Assembly (NCBI GenBank): GCA_032622095.1
Contig: CP136065.1
Location: forward strand, 60,929,094 to 60,993,093
Direction: 5' to 3'
DNA length: 64,000 nt
Source of the DNA: Siphonodentalium dalli
Taxonomy: Eukaryota; Mollusca; Scaphopoda; Gadilida; Siphonodentaliidae
The notes under the pieces are model-generated. The model saw only the letters and a list, made by a program, of their open reading frames with translations, searched no databases and was not told where the DNA came from. Made by a program: the position numbers and the translations under genes. This document shows positions 1 through 10,742 of this stretch, piece by piece; positions within the stretch are counted from its first letter, which is position 1; every line of letters starts with the position of its first letter.

Positions 1-223
1 AATTGGTACAGCGATAAGCATAACAAATTGAGAATTTCTTGCATCATCATGTTTTCAGTTTGTTCAAAATAACAATAACATCAAAGTAACGTCAAGGGTT
101 GCGTGTTACAGCGTGTACATATTAGTTGAGCGTATGTATGCATAGTTCGATAAGCTGCTAATGTGTACGTGTGATAAGATTATGTGATGTATTAGCATTA
201 ACGCGATAAGCAGCTGAGATTAT

Positions 224-527
224 TGTGGAAAAACTCTTGCCAAACAAAATATTTTTACCACGATAGAAGACTAACGATTCTCGTTCTAAGAACAATAACT
301 CTATAAACGTACGCTCTTCCAATAATTCGCGATAATACACGGATGCCATTTATGCTGTCTTGTGCTCCGACACGTACACATTGTGTACGCGCATGAATAG
401 GTGCTGGTAAGTGATTTTAAGGTGGTTGGGGTAGGGGTGGAGGGGAGGGGAGTATTATGACGTAGGTCTGTGACAAACATTGAGTGGAAAATCTCTTGTC
501 AAACAAAAGATTTTTACCACGATAGAA
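224..527. repeat. 45-bp direct repeat pair
   Basis: The segments at 224-268 and 482-527 are near-identical direct copies; both end in TTTTTACCACGATAGAA. The DNA between them shows no gene. They may be a small tandem duplication or termini of a short element. Confidence 0.6.
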
Positions 528-572
528 CCCAGCGAGATATTATTATTGAAAAGATAATCGATTATACATGTA

Positions 573-578
573 TTTATT
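573..578 (-). terminator. Poly(A) signal AATAAA
   Basis: A canonical AATAAA on the minus strand, about 57 nt past the TAA that closes the acidic reading frame at 635-1046. The spacing fits a short 3' UTR, which supports that frame being a real 3' terminal exon. In A+T-rich DNA the hexamer alone is weak evidence. Confidence 0.35.
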
Positions 579-634
579 GGTGATGACATAATTCACATAT
601 GATAGGATATACAATATTTAAAGTGTTCATTTTT

Positions 635-1046
635 TTAATCCCAGTTGACAGAATCATACATTTCTTCGGGTGGATAGGCACTGTCCAACAGATATGTGTA
701 CTCCTCCATAAGTTCAATTTCCAGGTCCCAATCCTCGAGCTGGTGTTGGTAACTGTGACATTCTGAACAGGTAAAAGATGATTGTGAGCTAGTACTCCCA
801 AACATCGGCTTCTATGTCCCGATATGAACTTTCCGAAGACCAATTGTCTGATCCGCTCTCTGATCCGCTCTCTGATCCGCTGTCGTTATTCATTCCATAA
901 CGTAATGCCTCAGGCCAGTCGAAAATTGGTTGTTGGTCATCTTCATTATATTGTTCTCCACATACGTGCTGGTCATTTCCAACCATAAATTGCCACAACC
1001 ATGTTATGCCTAAGCATAAATATTTGAATATATTTTCCATCATCAT
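635..1046 (-). CDS. Putative 3' end of an acidic Ser/Gly/Glu-rich protein (frame break)
   Basis: I do not recognise this protein. Reading on the minus strand from three consecutive Met codons (MMMENIFKYL...), the frame has a short hydrophobic start, then becomes strongly acidic with a SGSESGSESGSD repeat, and stops at 789-791. A second frame displaced by one nucleotide carries on with equally protein-like, acidic sequence (FTCSECHSYQHQ, then LEDWDLEIELMEEYTYLL) to a TAA at 635-637, and an AATAAA follows. The break falls near the TTTGGG run at about 797-802, so a one-base error, a frameshift mutation or an unseen small intron could explain it. The FTCSECHSY segment has a CxxC but no complete zinc-finger pattern. 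No conserved domain was identified and the upstream exons are not evident. It could still be chance coding-like sequence. Confidence 0.35.
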
Positions 1047-1911
1047 GTGTATCGTGTGGTAGAATATTATTTTGACAATATATATTTTTTGTCGAGAATA
1101 TACACCTAAAATCAAATGTGAACAGCTGTACACATATAATTGGTATATAAACTAGTTAAGCTATTTCTAAACATCAATTAATAAAATTAACAAAACAGAG
1201 TTTCATGAAAAAATATTAAAATTTGTATTAAATTAACAAACAAATAGTTGGCCACAAAATACAAGATCTATGTGTGTCTGAATCTTTACGCAAATAATTT
1301 GGTTAAGCCGTCTTAACCAAATTATTCGGTTGCAGACATTTAATAGTCGGCCGAGATTTGGGTAAGATGTATGCCTGTCTGAACCTTTAAACACATAAGC
1401 CGTCTTAAGCTGAGATTATTTAGTTGATGTGTCGGCCGAGATTACAAAGCAACTTCACCAACAATATACACACATACTGTTCTATGAATTGGTTTTATTT
1501 GCGCACGGCCGAGATTACAACTACATGTGACGCTCAAATATCGTAAATATACGTACGCCCATTTTTATCAACGATTCTCAAATATATAGTACTATAGTAC
1601 TAACATACTCAAAATACACTTACGCCCAATTTTACGATTGAGGCTAACGAATCTGCCGTCGACGATTCTGCCGTCAACGCAACTGTCGTCAACAAGACGC
1701 TCATACTACTAATATCTATTATTCTATTGACGCGACGACAGGGGGTTGAGATGTGTCAATCCCTTTCATGACTGACACAACCACACTCTGTGATCACTTG
1801 AATATCTTTCTTTGTTTGATTTCCCGAACGTTGTTGAGAATGATGTTCCTAAGTGATGTTGTAACTTGTCACACTCTGTAACCACTTGAATGCGTTTGTG
1901 TGTCACGTAAC
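1047..1911. other. No gene seen; scattered CGGCCGAGATT repeats
   Basis: A+T-rich stretch without recognisable coding sequence. The word CGGCCGAGATT recurs at about 1351, 1432 and 1507, embedded in similar flanks, which suggests a degenerate local repeat. Confidence 0.4.
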
Positions 1912-2073
1912 GTTCTCGATAGTTATTTGTCCTGTTCTCGGTAGTTATTTGTCCTGTTCTCGGAAGTTATTTGTCCTGTTCTCGTTAGTTATTTGTTCTG
2001 TTCTCGGTAGTTATTTGTCCAGTTCTCGGTAGTTATTTGACCTGTTCTCGGTAGTTATTTGTCCTGTTCTCGG
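1912..2073. repeat. 22-bp tandem array (~7 copies)
   Basis: Consecutive copies of a 22-bp unit, core GTTCTCGGTAGTTATTTGTC, with single-base variants (GATAG, GAAAG, GTTAG). It is a minisatellite with no associated gene. Confidence 0.9.
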
Positions 2074-2162
2074 TGTGCATTGTGCCCACGCTTCCGAATT
2101 TCAACACAAAATTGAGCGTATTTCAAAGTAATTCTATGATTACTCCACGTTTAAAGTTAGGC

Positions 2163-2652
2163 CAGATATCCAGTCATGGTTATGGTTATCGATAGAAATG
2201 GAGCTCAGATGAGGCGTTGTTATGAGAGCAGTATCGCAAAAAGTACTTCTCTACGAAATATATATTCAAACACGGGGAAGAGAGTCATTATCTTCTTTTA
2301 TCGACGTCATCCGCACGAGTTTTCGCATTTTACATTGTTGTATTTCCAACAAAATAAAAGTGGTGCTTGAAGAAGAATTGACCATTTATTTCAGTCAAAA
2401 CATAAATTACAACTTCGGCTATATATTAAGGAATGTTCACAATTACATATACAGTGATGCCTGATGCCGAATTATGTAAGTATGATCGATGCCACCTAAC
2501 AAAAGCGAAAACTCTTGCGGTGACGCCGATAAACTAAAATATAAATGGCACATTTCCCCGTGTTCGAACAGAAATTTCGTGCGACACTTTTCTCATAACA
2601 ACACGTCGTCTGAGCTCCATTTCTTTCGATAGCGATATTACTGAATATCTGG
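2163..2652. repeat. Inverted repeat (foldback), arms ~160 bp
   Basis: The left arm (2163-2340) and the right arm (2496-2652, reverse complement) are diverged copies. Both contain an ATCGATAGAAATGGAGCTCAG-like word, a TTGTTATGAG word and an AACACGGGGAA word. Parallel translations of the arms share short peptides such as NGAQ and SNTGK, which is a by-product of the repeat. Related fragments occur near 23130-23200 and 61420-61490, so this is a dispersed family, probably a non-autonomous DNA transposon. Confidence 0.65.
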
Positions 2653-2959
2653 TCTACTTTATAACGCGGACAAATACAAATATTACTTTGAAAAAAAGGC
2701 ATTGTTGAACGGGAAATGCACAGAACCGCTTCCAAGTGATTACTGAGTGTGACAATATAATTTGTAAATATCAGACCAAATTCATGTAGTTTCCCACCAG
2801 CGCTCTGAAAATCATGGATTATACAACACAGAAAAATATTGCTCCTTCGTTCGACTTTTATCAGATTTATATGTGTTTTAGTCCGGGGGCTAATAGGGGT
2901 ACCCTTGCACCCACTGGGACTTAGCTTCACCCAACACAATTTTTTCCTTATTATGTCCT

Positions 2960-4320
2960 TCAACTTTTATGCACCTCACCAATGGCCATATAGCCACTCG
3001 CTTCAAGTACATACCCTCATCCATGTCATTTGACACGCTCCTTCGCCTGACCTATGGCCATATAGTCACCCCGTATGTACCTATGCAACACATTCATACA
3101 TGATCATTGTCAATCCCCGTATATATATTCACCTCAACGTTGGCCACATCACTCCATGTATCCCTATTTGTCACACCATAGCCGAATAGCCGCTCAAGAT
3201 ATACTAATACACCACAGCCATGTCAGAATAGTTACTCCATGTATGCATATGCACCTCGTACATGGCCATATAGCCACTCGCTATATACACATACCCCTCG
3301 CCCATGACAATATAGCAACACGTGTGTATACCCGTATGACCTACACATGACCATACCGCCACGAGTCACCAAACAGGAACACCAGGTATACTCATACGCC
3401 TGACACATGACCATTTAGTCACCCCCTGTATAGATATTCATTACATTTATGATCATAGTCACTACTTGTATACTTACATGTACTCATCTCACCATTGACC
3501 ATAGTCACTACCTGTATACCTATTCGACACACATAGTCATATAACCACTCGATATACATATGCAGCCCACCCTAGACCATATATTCACTCCAGGTATACA
3601 TGTTAACCTCACCAATGGCCATTCAGCCCTTCCAGATATACAAAAAACTCGAACACACGACCACTCATACCATCCATACTTGCATATACACCTCACACAT
3701 GACAATTCAGCAATTCACTGTATACTCATACACGCCATCCATGATAATACAGCTAATCCCTATACACCCACCAATGATAATTCACCCACGAGATATATAC
3801 ATATACTACATCCCACCCGTTATCACAAGAACACTCCCTGTATACACACACGCTCGATAATGTCCACACAGCTTACTACAGGTACATGACCGTACAGTCA
3901 TTCCATGTATACCTATACACATTACCTGTATCCATAAAATCTCTCCCTATTAATCCCCACACCCCATCCATGATCATATAGACAACACATGTACATCCCA
4001 CCCACGACCTTAGTCACTCCATATATACACAATCAACACATAGATGACCATGTAGCTATATCCATACACCACACCAATGCCCATACAGGCACACCGGGAG
4101 CACCCGTGATGGATATACGCAACCATATACCATACATTCACTCCACGCATACCGATTCACCTCACACCTGACCATGACCTCTCCCTGTATATCTATGCAT
4201 CATACCGTGGACAACCCACCCATAACCATATAGTCACTCATTGTATACCTATTCACATCAGTCATGACATACAATAACTCACTGTATCACCTCACATATG
4301 AGCATAGAGTAACTCACTGG
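2960..4320. repeat. Degenerate ~45-bp minisatellite
   Basis: About 1.3 kb of imperfect units built on CATGACCATATAGTCACTC followed by a TGTATACctATTCACctCA-like half; spacing is mostly 39-60 bp. Small open frames inside it (His/Thr/Pro-rich or Tyr/Cys-rich) are repeat translations, not genes. Confidence 0.85.
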
Positions 4321-4639
4321 CTACGATCTTGGCATCCACACTGTATTTTTATCACAATGGACCAGAAAAGCCACAGATTATGGTCCATCTCAGTTCCGTC
4401 TCAAAGTACTGCCCAATTCCTTTCAATAAATATGGCCAAAATCACAAAAGAGGTTCTCGGCAAAATTACATGCTTTAAAATGAATTTCTCATGCCCCATT
4501 CGGAACTGGGACAACCAGAATAGAACATGTAGTTGTCAGTTAATTAACTAACACGTATAATAACCAATTGAGTCACAATTTGTTACATTTTCGGATAACG
4601 CAGAGAATAATGTTCGGGATATACGTAAAAAATTAACAT

Positions 4640-5530
4640 TTTACAAATTTGGTTGCCATTTTGGAAGCCATCTTGAGCAATTTGGTCTATACACACCGTA
4701 GTATGACACATTTAAGATAGACAAAAACAATAAACAACTTTCAATCCAAAGATAGTTAAATTTTACCTTAACAAATGGTCCAAACCTGAAAAGTTAATTT
4801 TTGCCGATATTTATGTCAAATCCAATATTTTTGGTGATGTCTGTGGTGACAATAGTAACAATTAACCATGGTGCATCAGACATGTTAGTATTCAATGTAT
4901 AGCATGCAGAATAGCCAATTTTATACACCAACCACAACTTGTAAGCGATTGCAGGACACGCTGGGCTAATATTTACCATTTTCCATATTTTTGCGGCCAT
5001 ATTGGCAGCCATTTTGAGCCAAAGTAAGAATTTTGGTTCCAATGAGTTGGAATATTCATAGGTAATGATATGCCTAACTTACATTACAAAGTTCTTTTCA
5101 TTTCTTGTTGAAATATGACTAGAATCCCAATTGTGATTTGTTTTGTGAAATTTTATAGCGCAATAATGTAAAATCTAATTTTTGCGGGATCGGAAGGGGT
5201 TAGGACCCCAATAATTCCATATTTAATGGCTCCAATGATCAGTTAATATACAAAATACAAAATAGAGTCGAATTACTCAACCAGTTCCAAACAACATGAA
5301 TTGATCTAGAAGATATTTGTGAAAAAATGTCATATTTTCTTCATATTCCGGCGGCCATTTTGGCGGCCATCTTGGATGGTGAGTTTCAATTTTGGCCCAT
5401 AAAAGTGTCATTATGTCTTAGCTTCACGAAAATATATACATTTGTATACATATTACAAGATTTTCCCGCTACAATTTGCATAAAAACGGCGGCCATGATG
5501 GACGCCATCTTGTCTGTAGTCTATACGGCC
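4640..5530. repeat. Block of GCCATCTTG-rich degenerate units
   Basis: Similar words recur at about 4650, 4988, 5350 and 5490, each with paired GGCGGCCATTTTGG / GCCATCTTGG-like cores in A+T-rich filler. This looks like a few diverged copies of one unit of roughly 330 bp. No coding sequence is supported. Confidence 0.5.
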
Positions 5531-5749
5531 ACTTATTTTCTTGTTAACATTGCTTAAAAGTTGAAGGACATAATAAGGAAAAAAATGAGTGGGGAAGTTA
5601 AGTCCCAGGGGGTGCAAGGGTACCCCTATTAACTCGCGGACTATTTGTTCAACGCCGTTTGTTTTGGTGGGGGGGCCAATTCTAGCAGTTAGCTTTGGAC
5701 ACAAAAGCAAATATCTGACAATACTCAATGGTGGCATTTCAGAACTATA

Positions 5750-7010
5750 ATAGGCGATACAGCAATTAAAACATCTACACTGACTTAATTAAAGTGATGC
5801 GGAACAATCCGCCGAGGTGGTACATAATGGAATACAGTATCAAATAATTATGCAAATCTTAATTATTTTAATAAAGTTTATATTCAAATTTAGGTAGAAA
5901 ACAGCGCCATTGTTATAAACAAATACACTCAGTGACCAGGTGTTGGTAGAATCATTGACGCATGTCTGCCACTCAATAATTCGTCCAGAATAAAGTTGTA
6001 AATATTAACATTTGTGCATATTCCAACCGTTGTGAGATGGTACAGTGAATGTGGTTAACATTTACGACGATCTTAGTTTATTGCTTCATTGCTACCACGG
6101 AGATAGTGTTTGGATACTATCTTATCGGTTTTATTCACTGAAATAATTCCAAAATGTCTTTAAGAAATGTATCATTCAACTGTAAGCAATAGATATATAG
6201 CCATCTTTTTTTACATCTTTATGTGCTCCATAAATTAAGATTAGCATGCATTGACAAACAAGAATATTAAATGAACATTATATACAATGGATCCACAAGG
6301 TGTGGTACACAGCTATCTGAAAGTAAAACATTTTATAATAAAGTTAGTTGACTCCATGTGAACTCATTATCATGTATCTGTTCTGTTCAGTGTTTCAAAA
6401 TATATATTGTCAGTTACCACATGAGTGTCTTTCCAAGAACTGGCACTGGATGTGAACCGACACCGTGACAGAACCTGCCCAAGCGCGACTTCACAAAAGA
6501 CGAAGAGGCTGTGACCCACACGTGTCCACTGGCTTATAGAAGATCGGCAAATAATACGCAGCCGAGTCACAACTGATCCGTAACATTACTATTGATTTGT
6601 TGGATAGTTATGCTATGACAACTGATCAATAGTTTATGGCGGATCGAAATAGGTGGACGGATCTGTCAAGGCAACAGTGCACTTTTTCAGGAGAAAGTAT
6701 TGCATGCCTTAATCCAGATGTAGCTGAGATCATGAAGTTCAGGAAGTTATCAATATAATTAAGCACAAACATCAGTTCATCATTAGTGAGTGATATATGA
6801 AGTAAGATCATATTAGTGGATGATAACTGATTAAGAATGAATGCGCCCCGGTGTACCCCAAGCTGGTTAATGATACTACAACATGCCGTTTCTTATATTT
6901 ACAAGTTAATGACATTTAATGAGTATAAGTTCCACGATATCGGTGAAAGAAAGTTCACAGACAGAACAGATATTGTCAGACAATTTTGACAATTGCATAA
7001 CGTAGGCAAA
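5750..7010. other. No gene recognised (intron of P450 gene A)
   Basis: This stretch lies downstream of exon 5 of gene A. I looked on the minus strand for the next CYP3-type exon (the one with the GAxTMDVIxxxxFG-like segment) and did not find it. The small frames here resemble nothing I know. Confidence 0.4.
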
Positions 7011-7016
7011 ACTGAC

Positions 7017-7139
7017 CCGTTTTAGTTTTCCTCCACTGAAGGTTGGCGACATGACATTCCGGACGTGTCTCCAGTGGTCTTCGTCCTCTATTCTTGTCAG
7101 CATACTGCTTAGCGGCGCCGGGTTACTTTTAACGAAGGT
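7017..7139 (-). CDS. Cytochrome P450 gene A, exon 5 (C-helix)
   Basis: Encodes 41 residues of a CYP3-clan P450, a microsomal heme monooxygenase. The segment contains DEDHWRHVRNVMSPTF, which has the C-helix WxxxR (Trp and Arg contact the heme propionates), and ends in SGGKLKR, the CYP3 SPTF-SGKLK signature. The acceptor is TTTCCATAG at 7140-7148 and the donor is CGG|GTCAGT. Both boundaries are phase 0, matching exon 4 (20737-20833) across a 13.6-kb intron. The next exon was not found before base 1, so the 3' part of the gene is presumably outside the window. The CYP3 clan is clear; the substrate cannot be told. Confidence 0.9.
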
Positions 7140-7335
7140 CTATGGAAATTAAGGTGGTATACATATCATTTCAACCTATATATTATATGGTCTGCAAACA
7201 TAGTATAGGCTTCCACATTCCACAGATATTGCAGGCAAAGTTTCTCGTATACGGTATAAGAGATTGCAGTTCTTGTTATAAATCATATATGTATATAATA
7301 TTATATTATTATATAAAACGCATGTTGACAGTTCA

Positions 7336-7845
7336 TCACATCGTCATACTACAATCAACATGAATCAAGGGCGTTGGTCGGCTGCCTCCGCAAATAAATC
7401 GGACGTATAGTTTGAATAGTTGTTCCTCGTCCCGCGGAGGTGAATTTTCGAGCATATACACGGTACATCCACCGGAGCAGTATGCAAGAAATGTTCCTCT
7501 GTTGGCGATAATTGCTTCCAACATATCGTATACATCTAATGGATATAAATCAATGGCGCGGTGTACCAAAATGGGTTTCATGTTTCCAGTGCGACCTCGT
7601 AAATGAATTCACTGTACGTGTAACAATTGGTTTGAGAAAATTCGTTGGCAATTATGACACCGTGAGTAATTGTCGTGTGTAGTTCTAGTTTGGGTGTTGG
7701 CCATCCGAGTGCACAATGAGGAGAAAGTGTGGTCATCTCGATAGATATAGATTCCATAGTATCCATGTACAAACAGTATAGGGTTTAACTTTGAAAAAGG
7801 ACATATCCCATTGTGCATAATAAAATATTTCCCGTGAATGGTATA
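7336..7845 (-). pseudogene. Unrecognised protein-like frame with one in-frame TGA
   Basis: I do not recognise this. One minus-strand frame stays open from about 7845 to 7336 except for a single TGA at 7609-7611. Its translation looks protein-like: a Tyr-rich stretch (VHGYYGIYIYRDD), then RCHNCQRIFSNQLLH, then after the TGA RGRTGNMKPIL, DVYDMLEAIIANRG and LAYCSGGCTVYMLENSPPRD. The CxxC...F...H spacing around 7615-7660 recalls a zinc finger but is incomplete. It sits about 200 bp upstream of exon 5 inside a P450 intron and directly abuts a dispersed repeat (7855-7950). It may be a degraded domesticated or transposon-derived gene; a selenocysteine reading of the TGA is possible but unsupported. 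Confidence 0.35.
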
Positions 7846-7854
7846 TGATTGTCA

Positions 7855-7950
7855 CGTTCTTCCAGATTGGCTGCGGACACACGTACCACAGTAGCGATGG
7901 CATTGTAGGTGTGACAATTTATTATGGTGTAGTTTAGTGACAATTGGTCA
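7855..7950 (+). repeat. Dispersed repeat X, copy 1
   Basis: Shares GGCTGCGGACACACGTACCA, CAGTAGCGATGGCAT and TAGGTGTGACAATTTATTAT with copies at 15528-15615 (opposite strand) and 20950-21101. The length is about 100 bp, with no coding sequence. Probably a MITE or SINE fragment family. Confidence 0.7.
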
Positions 7951-8394
7951 TCATATTTCTGTGCCATAGCTTTCCATGTTGCGCACTGAGTTTCCGCACA
8001 ATGAGTCGACTCGACCAATTAACCCATTACGTTTCACCATGCAAGGTTGATCTCTACTCATTATGTTTCGCTACATTGTATTCTCTACGATATATATAAT
8101 TGCATGATCGATCGTCCAGAATTGTGTTTGACCGTGACAATCCCTCATTCACTCACATATCATGTATGCAGTAGGTTTTGTTGATATGATCTCAATTCAT
8201 GTTTATCCACTTATATTATAATTTCATGCATATTAATTAGACAGTTCCCAAATTGCGGTTTTTATTTTGCGACGTTTAGTTCTCTGCATAATTCCGCTAA
8301 TATTATCATGTGGGCCAATGAAGCTATGTCGGAACTGTTGGAGGAAATTCAGCTGCGAGAACCTATCTGGAATAAACGAAGCTAACTATACAAG

Positions 8395-8513
8395 TGTGAC
8401 AAAATGGATTATGACTGTTTTAGTGAATGTCAGCTACCTCATGTCATTTCATATTGTGGAAACTGTTCTTATTTGCCTGTTCATTGCGGCCATCTTGGTT
8501 AGGGAACTAACTC
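8395..8513 (+). repeat. 5' LTR fragment of the Ty3/Gypsy element
   Basis: Matches the start of the 3' LTR at 14525-14660 with a few substitutions and a short deletion. It ends abruptly at CTAACTC, where pol sequence begins, so the rest of the LTR, the primer-binding site, gag and protease have been lost in one deletion or recombination. Confidence 0.8.
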
Positions 8514-9020
8514 AGGATAGATCAGTGTCTAGATTCCTTGTCTGGTCAGCACAAGATAAACCAAAGACGTCATTTGCTTCTCACCGAGGTCTCTTTCAAT
8601 TTAGAGTCTTACCATTTGGTTTGTCCAACTCACCAGCTGTATTTGAGAGGTTAATGGAGATTATTTTGTCTGGGAAAATTTTTAATCAGGCTGTTTCTAA
8701 TTTAGAAGAGGTCCTGGGGAGATTGCAGGAATCTGGATTACGTCTAAATCCTTCTAAGTGCCAGTTATTTCAGAAAGAAATGTAATTTTTAGGTCACGTT
8801 GTAACCTCAAGTGGTGTGAAGTGTGAAGCAATCTCAGAATGGCAGTTCCTGAATCAGTGACAGAAGTTCGGAGTTTTTTAGGACTTGCAAGATATTATCG
8901 TAGATTTATTGAAGGTTATGCGGAGTTGACTCATCATTTAAATCAATTAACAAAGAAATTTGCTAGATTAGAATGGTCAGAAAGTTGTGAAGAGTCATTT
9001 TTTTAAATAAAATCGGCTTT
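8514..9020 (+). pseudogene. Ty3/Gypsy reverse transcriptase remnant
   Basis: Contains the fingers/palm signature KTSFASHRGLFQFRVLPFGL followed by SNSPAVFERLME, then NLEEVLGRLQESGLRLNPSK and, after a TAA at 8783-8785, FLGHVVTSSGV in the same frame. The catalytic YxDD segment expected between LSGKIF and NLEEVL is missing, and several stops follow, so it cannot encode an active polymerase. Confidence 0.85.
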
Positions 9021-9059
9021 ATCAATTGCTCAGGTTCTAAGTTATCCAACACAGTAAGG

Positions 9060-9441
9060 AATGTTTAATGTGGATAGTGATGCTAGCCAACTAGCTGTGT
9101 GAAGGTTGCTTTCACAAATCCAGAATGGGAAGAAAGAGTTATAGCTTTTATATTGTACAACTTATCGGGAATTACTGGCTGCTGTTCAATTTGTGAAGCA
9201 ATTCAAACACTATCTAATTGGTAGAAAGTTTGTGTTGCGTACAGATCATGCATCTTTAACATGGCTCAAAAATTTCAAATATGCGGGAGGTATGGTAGCT
9301 AGGTGGATATCTGCGCTGGAGACATTTGATTTTGATATCATTCATAGGAGAGGAGCAAATCATCAAAATGCAGATGCTCTCTCCCACTGTCCATATCGAT
9401 TTTGTCGAAGATCTGACTGTCCTTGTTTAAATGTGAAATAA
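9060..9441 (+). pseudogene. Ty3/Gypsy RNase H remnant
   Basis: The open part from 9193 contains FKHYLIGRKFVLRTDHASL, then WLKN, a WISALETFDFDIIHRRG segment and HQNADALS, the usual C-terminal half of Ty3 RNase H including the TDH and NADALS motifs. The upstream half is degraded by stops and frameshifts. Confidence 0.85.
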
Positions 9442-9871
9442 AGATGTTCATCTGATCAAGCTGTTGAATTAGATTTTTCTACTTTCTGATTTGAGTGATT
9501 TAGTTCATTTGGTCAACAAGGAGCTGATTGATGAGGATTTGATATGTCCTGCTGGGAGTGTTGAAACATGTGACGAGTCTGTGGTTGTAATACAAGGTGA
9601 TTCAAATCATTCATCTATCAGTTATGAGGTAGAACAGTAATGTTATAGATTCTAATGAGTTCAGTCTGCTAAATGTTTGTGAAAATGGAGGACAAACCGA
9701 TGATTTGTTTATATGCTCAGAGAAAGTTGGTTCTGATGTGGCACCAGTTAATATTTCCAGAGTCTGTCCACTGATTTCGGATATTGGAGTTAACAGTGTT
9801 GAGGACCTTGATGCTAATTTTCATGTGAATCGGAATATGATGCAAGTTGTGGTGGTGATTCGATACTCTTC

Positions 9872-10150
9872 ATGAATTATATGGGTCATAGTGAGTTAAA
9901 TTCCAGATCTGAATATAATGGAGGTTATGGTGGTGATTCGATAGAGTTAATGAATTCGATGGATCATAGTAAGTTAAACTCCATATCTGAATATGATGAA
10001 AGTTGTTGTGGTGATTTGATGCAGTTCATGAATTCGATGGGTCATAGTGAGTTAAACTCCAGATCTAGTGATGATTCTGATCTCGGTGTTTCTTTGCTGG
10101 AAGATTGGAGTCTGGGGATGTTAGATTGTGGCAATCAGAGGATCTTGTAG
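9872..10150 (+). pseudogene. Pol spacer with 26-residue repeats
   Basis: Between RNase H and integrase, a frame carries about three copies of a 78-bp unit (26 residues) of the form MNxMxHSxLNSxSEY...GD. It contains no known domain. A long, internally repeated linker between RNase H and integrase is unusual for Ty3 elements; it may be a relic insertion or a species-specific linker. Confidence 0.55.
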
Positions 10151-10278
10151 TTGGTCCAGTTCTTAGTATGAAGCAGTCGCTAGAAAATAAACCACGTTTT
10201 CATGATTTTTGTAAAATACTTCCAGAGTCTGTGCGTTTGTGGGACAGATGAGATGCTCTGATTGTTCTTGAGGATGTT

Positions 10279-10742
10279 TTGTATGTAACAAGTTCTAATT
10301 CTACAGTTGTGGTTGTGCCATTACAGTTACAACAGAAGCTCTTTCATGCTTTGTATGAGACCAGACTTGGTGCTCATTTTGGTCGGGATAGGACCCTAGC
10401 TAGTATCAAACAGAGGGAATTTTGGCCAGGTGTGCTATCTTGTTTTGTGGATTCTCATCAAAAGGATTGGGATGATCACATCCCTTATGTCGTGATGGCA
10501 TATATGGCAATGGAACATTCCAGTACAAAATGCAGTCCTAACTTAATTATGTTTGGTCATGAACTGTTGATATTGTCCTTGACCATTCTCCATATGAGGA
10601 ATTAGAGTATTGTCCTATTCAATATATTGATTGGGTAAGGAGAGCATTCCGTAAGAATTTTGCAATCGCCTTCAATTATATGCAGAAGGCTGCGAGACAT
10701 CAGAAGAAATATTATGACAGAGGCCTCTGTCCTCAGAGTCGT
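10279..10742 (+). pseudogene. Ty3/Gypsy integrase, N-terminal part and deleted core
   Basis: An HHCC-domain tail (GAHFGRDRTLASIKQREFWPG-like) is followed almost at once by the end of the catalytic core (KDWDDHIPYVVMAYMAMEHS, SPNLIMFGHEL). Most of the DDE core, including the first catalytic Asp region, is deleted. Translation then continues into ARHQKKYYDRGLCPQSRTF, where the DNA transposon insertion starts. Confidence 0.8.

Larger units (their letters stand above)
2880..5643. mobile_element. Putative 2.8-kb element with ~80-bp inverted ends
   Basis: The segments at 2880-2967 and 5563-5643 are inverted copies sharing TAATAGGGGTACCCTTGCAC, CTGGGACTTA and a TTCCTTATTATGTCCTTCAA stretch. They bracket a minisatellite (2960-4320) and a block of GCCATCTTGG-rich units (4640-5530). 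No transposase-like frame is present and no target duplication was found, so it could be a non-autonomous foldback element or two independent insertions of one repeat in opposite orientation. Confidence 0.45.

Noticed and set aside
2222-2963. Similar proteins on opposite strands (NGAQ, SNTGK words)
   Set aside because: Explained by the inverted repeat at 2163-2652; no independent coding evidence.
3075-3889. His/Thr/Ile-rich frames of 60-109 codons
   Set aside because: They follow the ~45-bp minisatellite and change frame with unit length; no start or domain evidence.
6626-6811. Next exon of P450 gene A
   Set aside because: The minus-strand frame here lacks the expected CYP3 residues and phase-0 acceptor.
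7609-7611. Selenocysteine codon
   Set aside because: No SECIS-like hairpin was identified by eye and no known selenoprotein family matches; kept only as a remote alternative.
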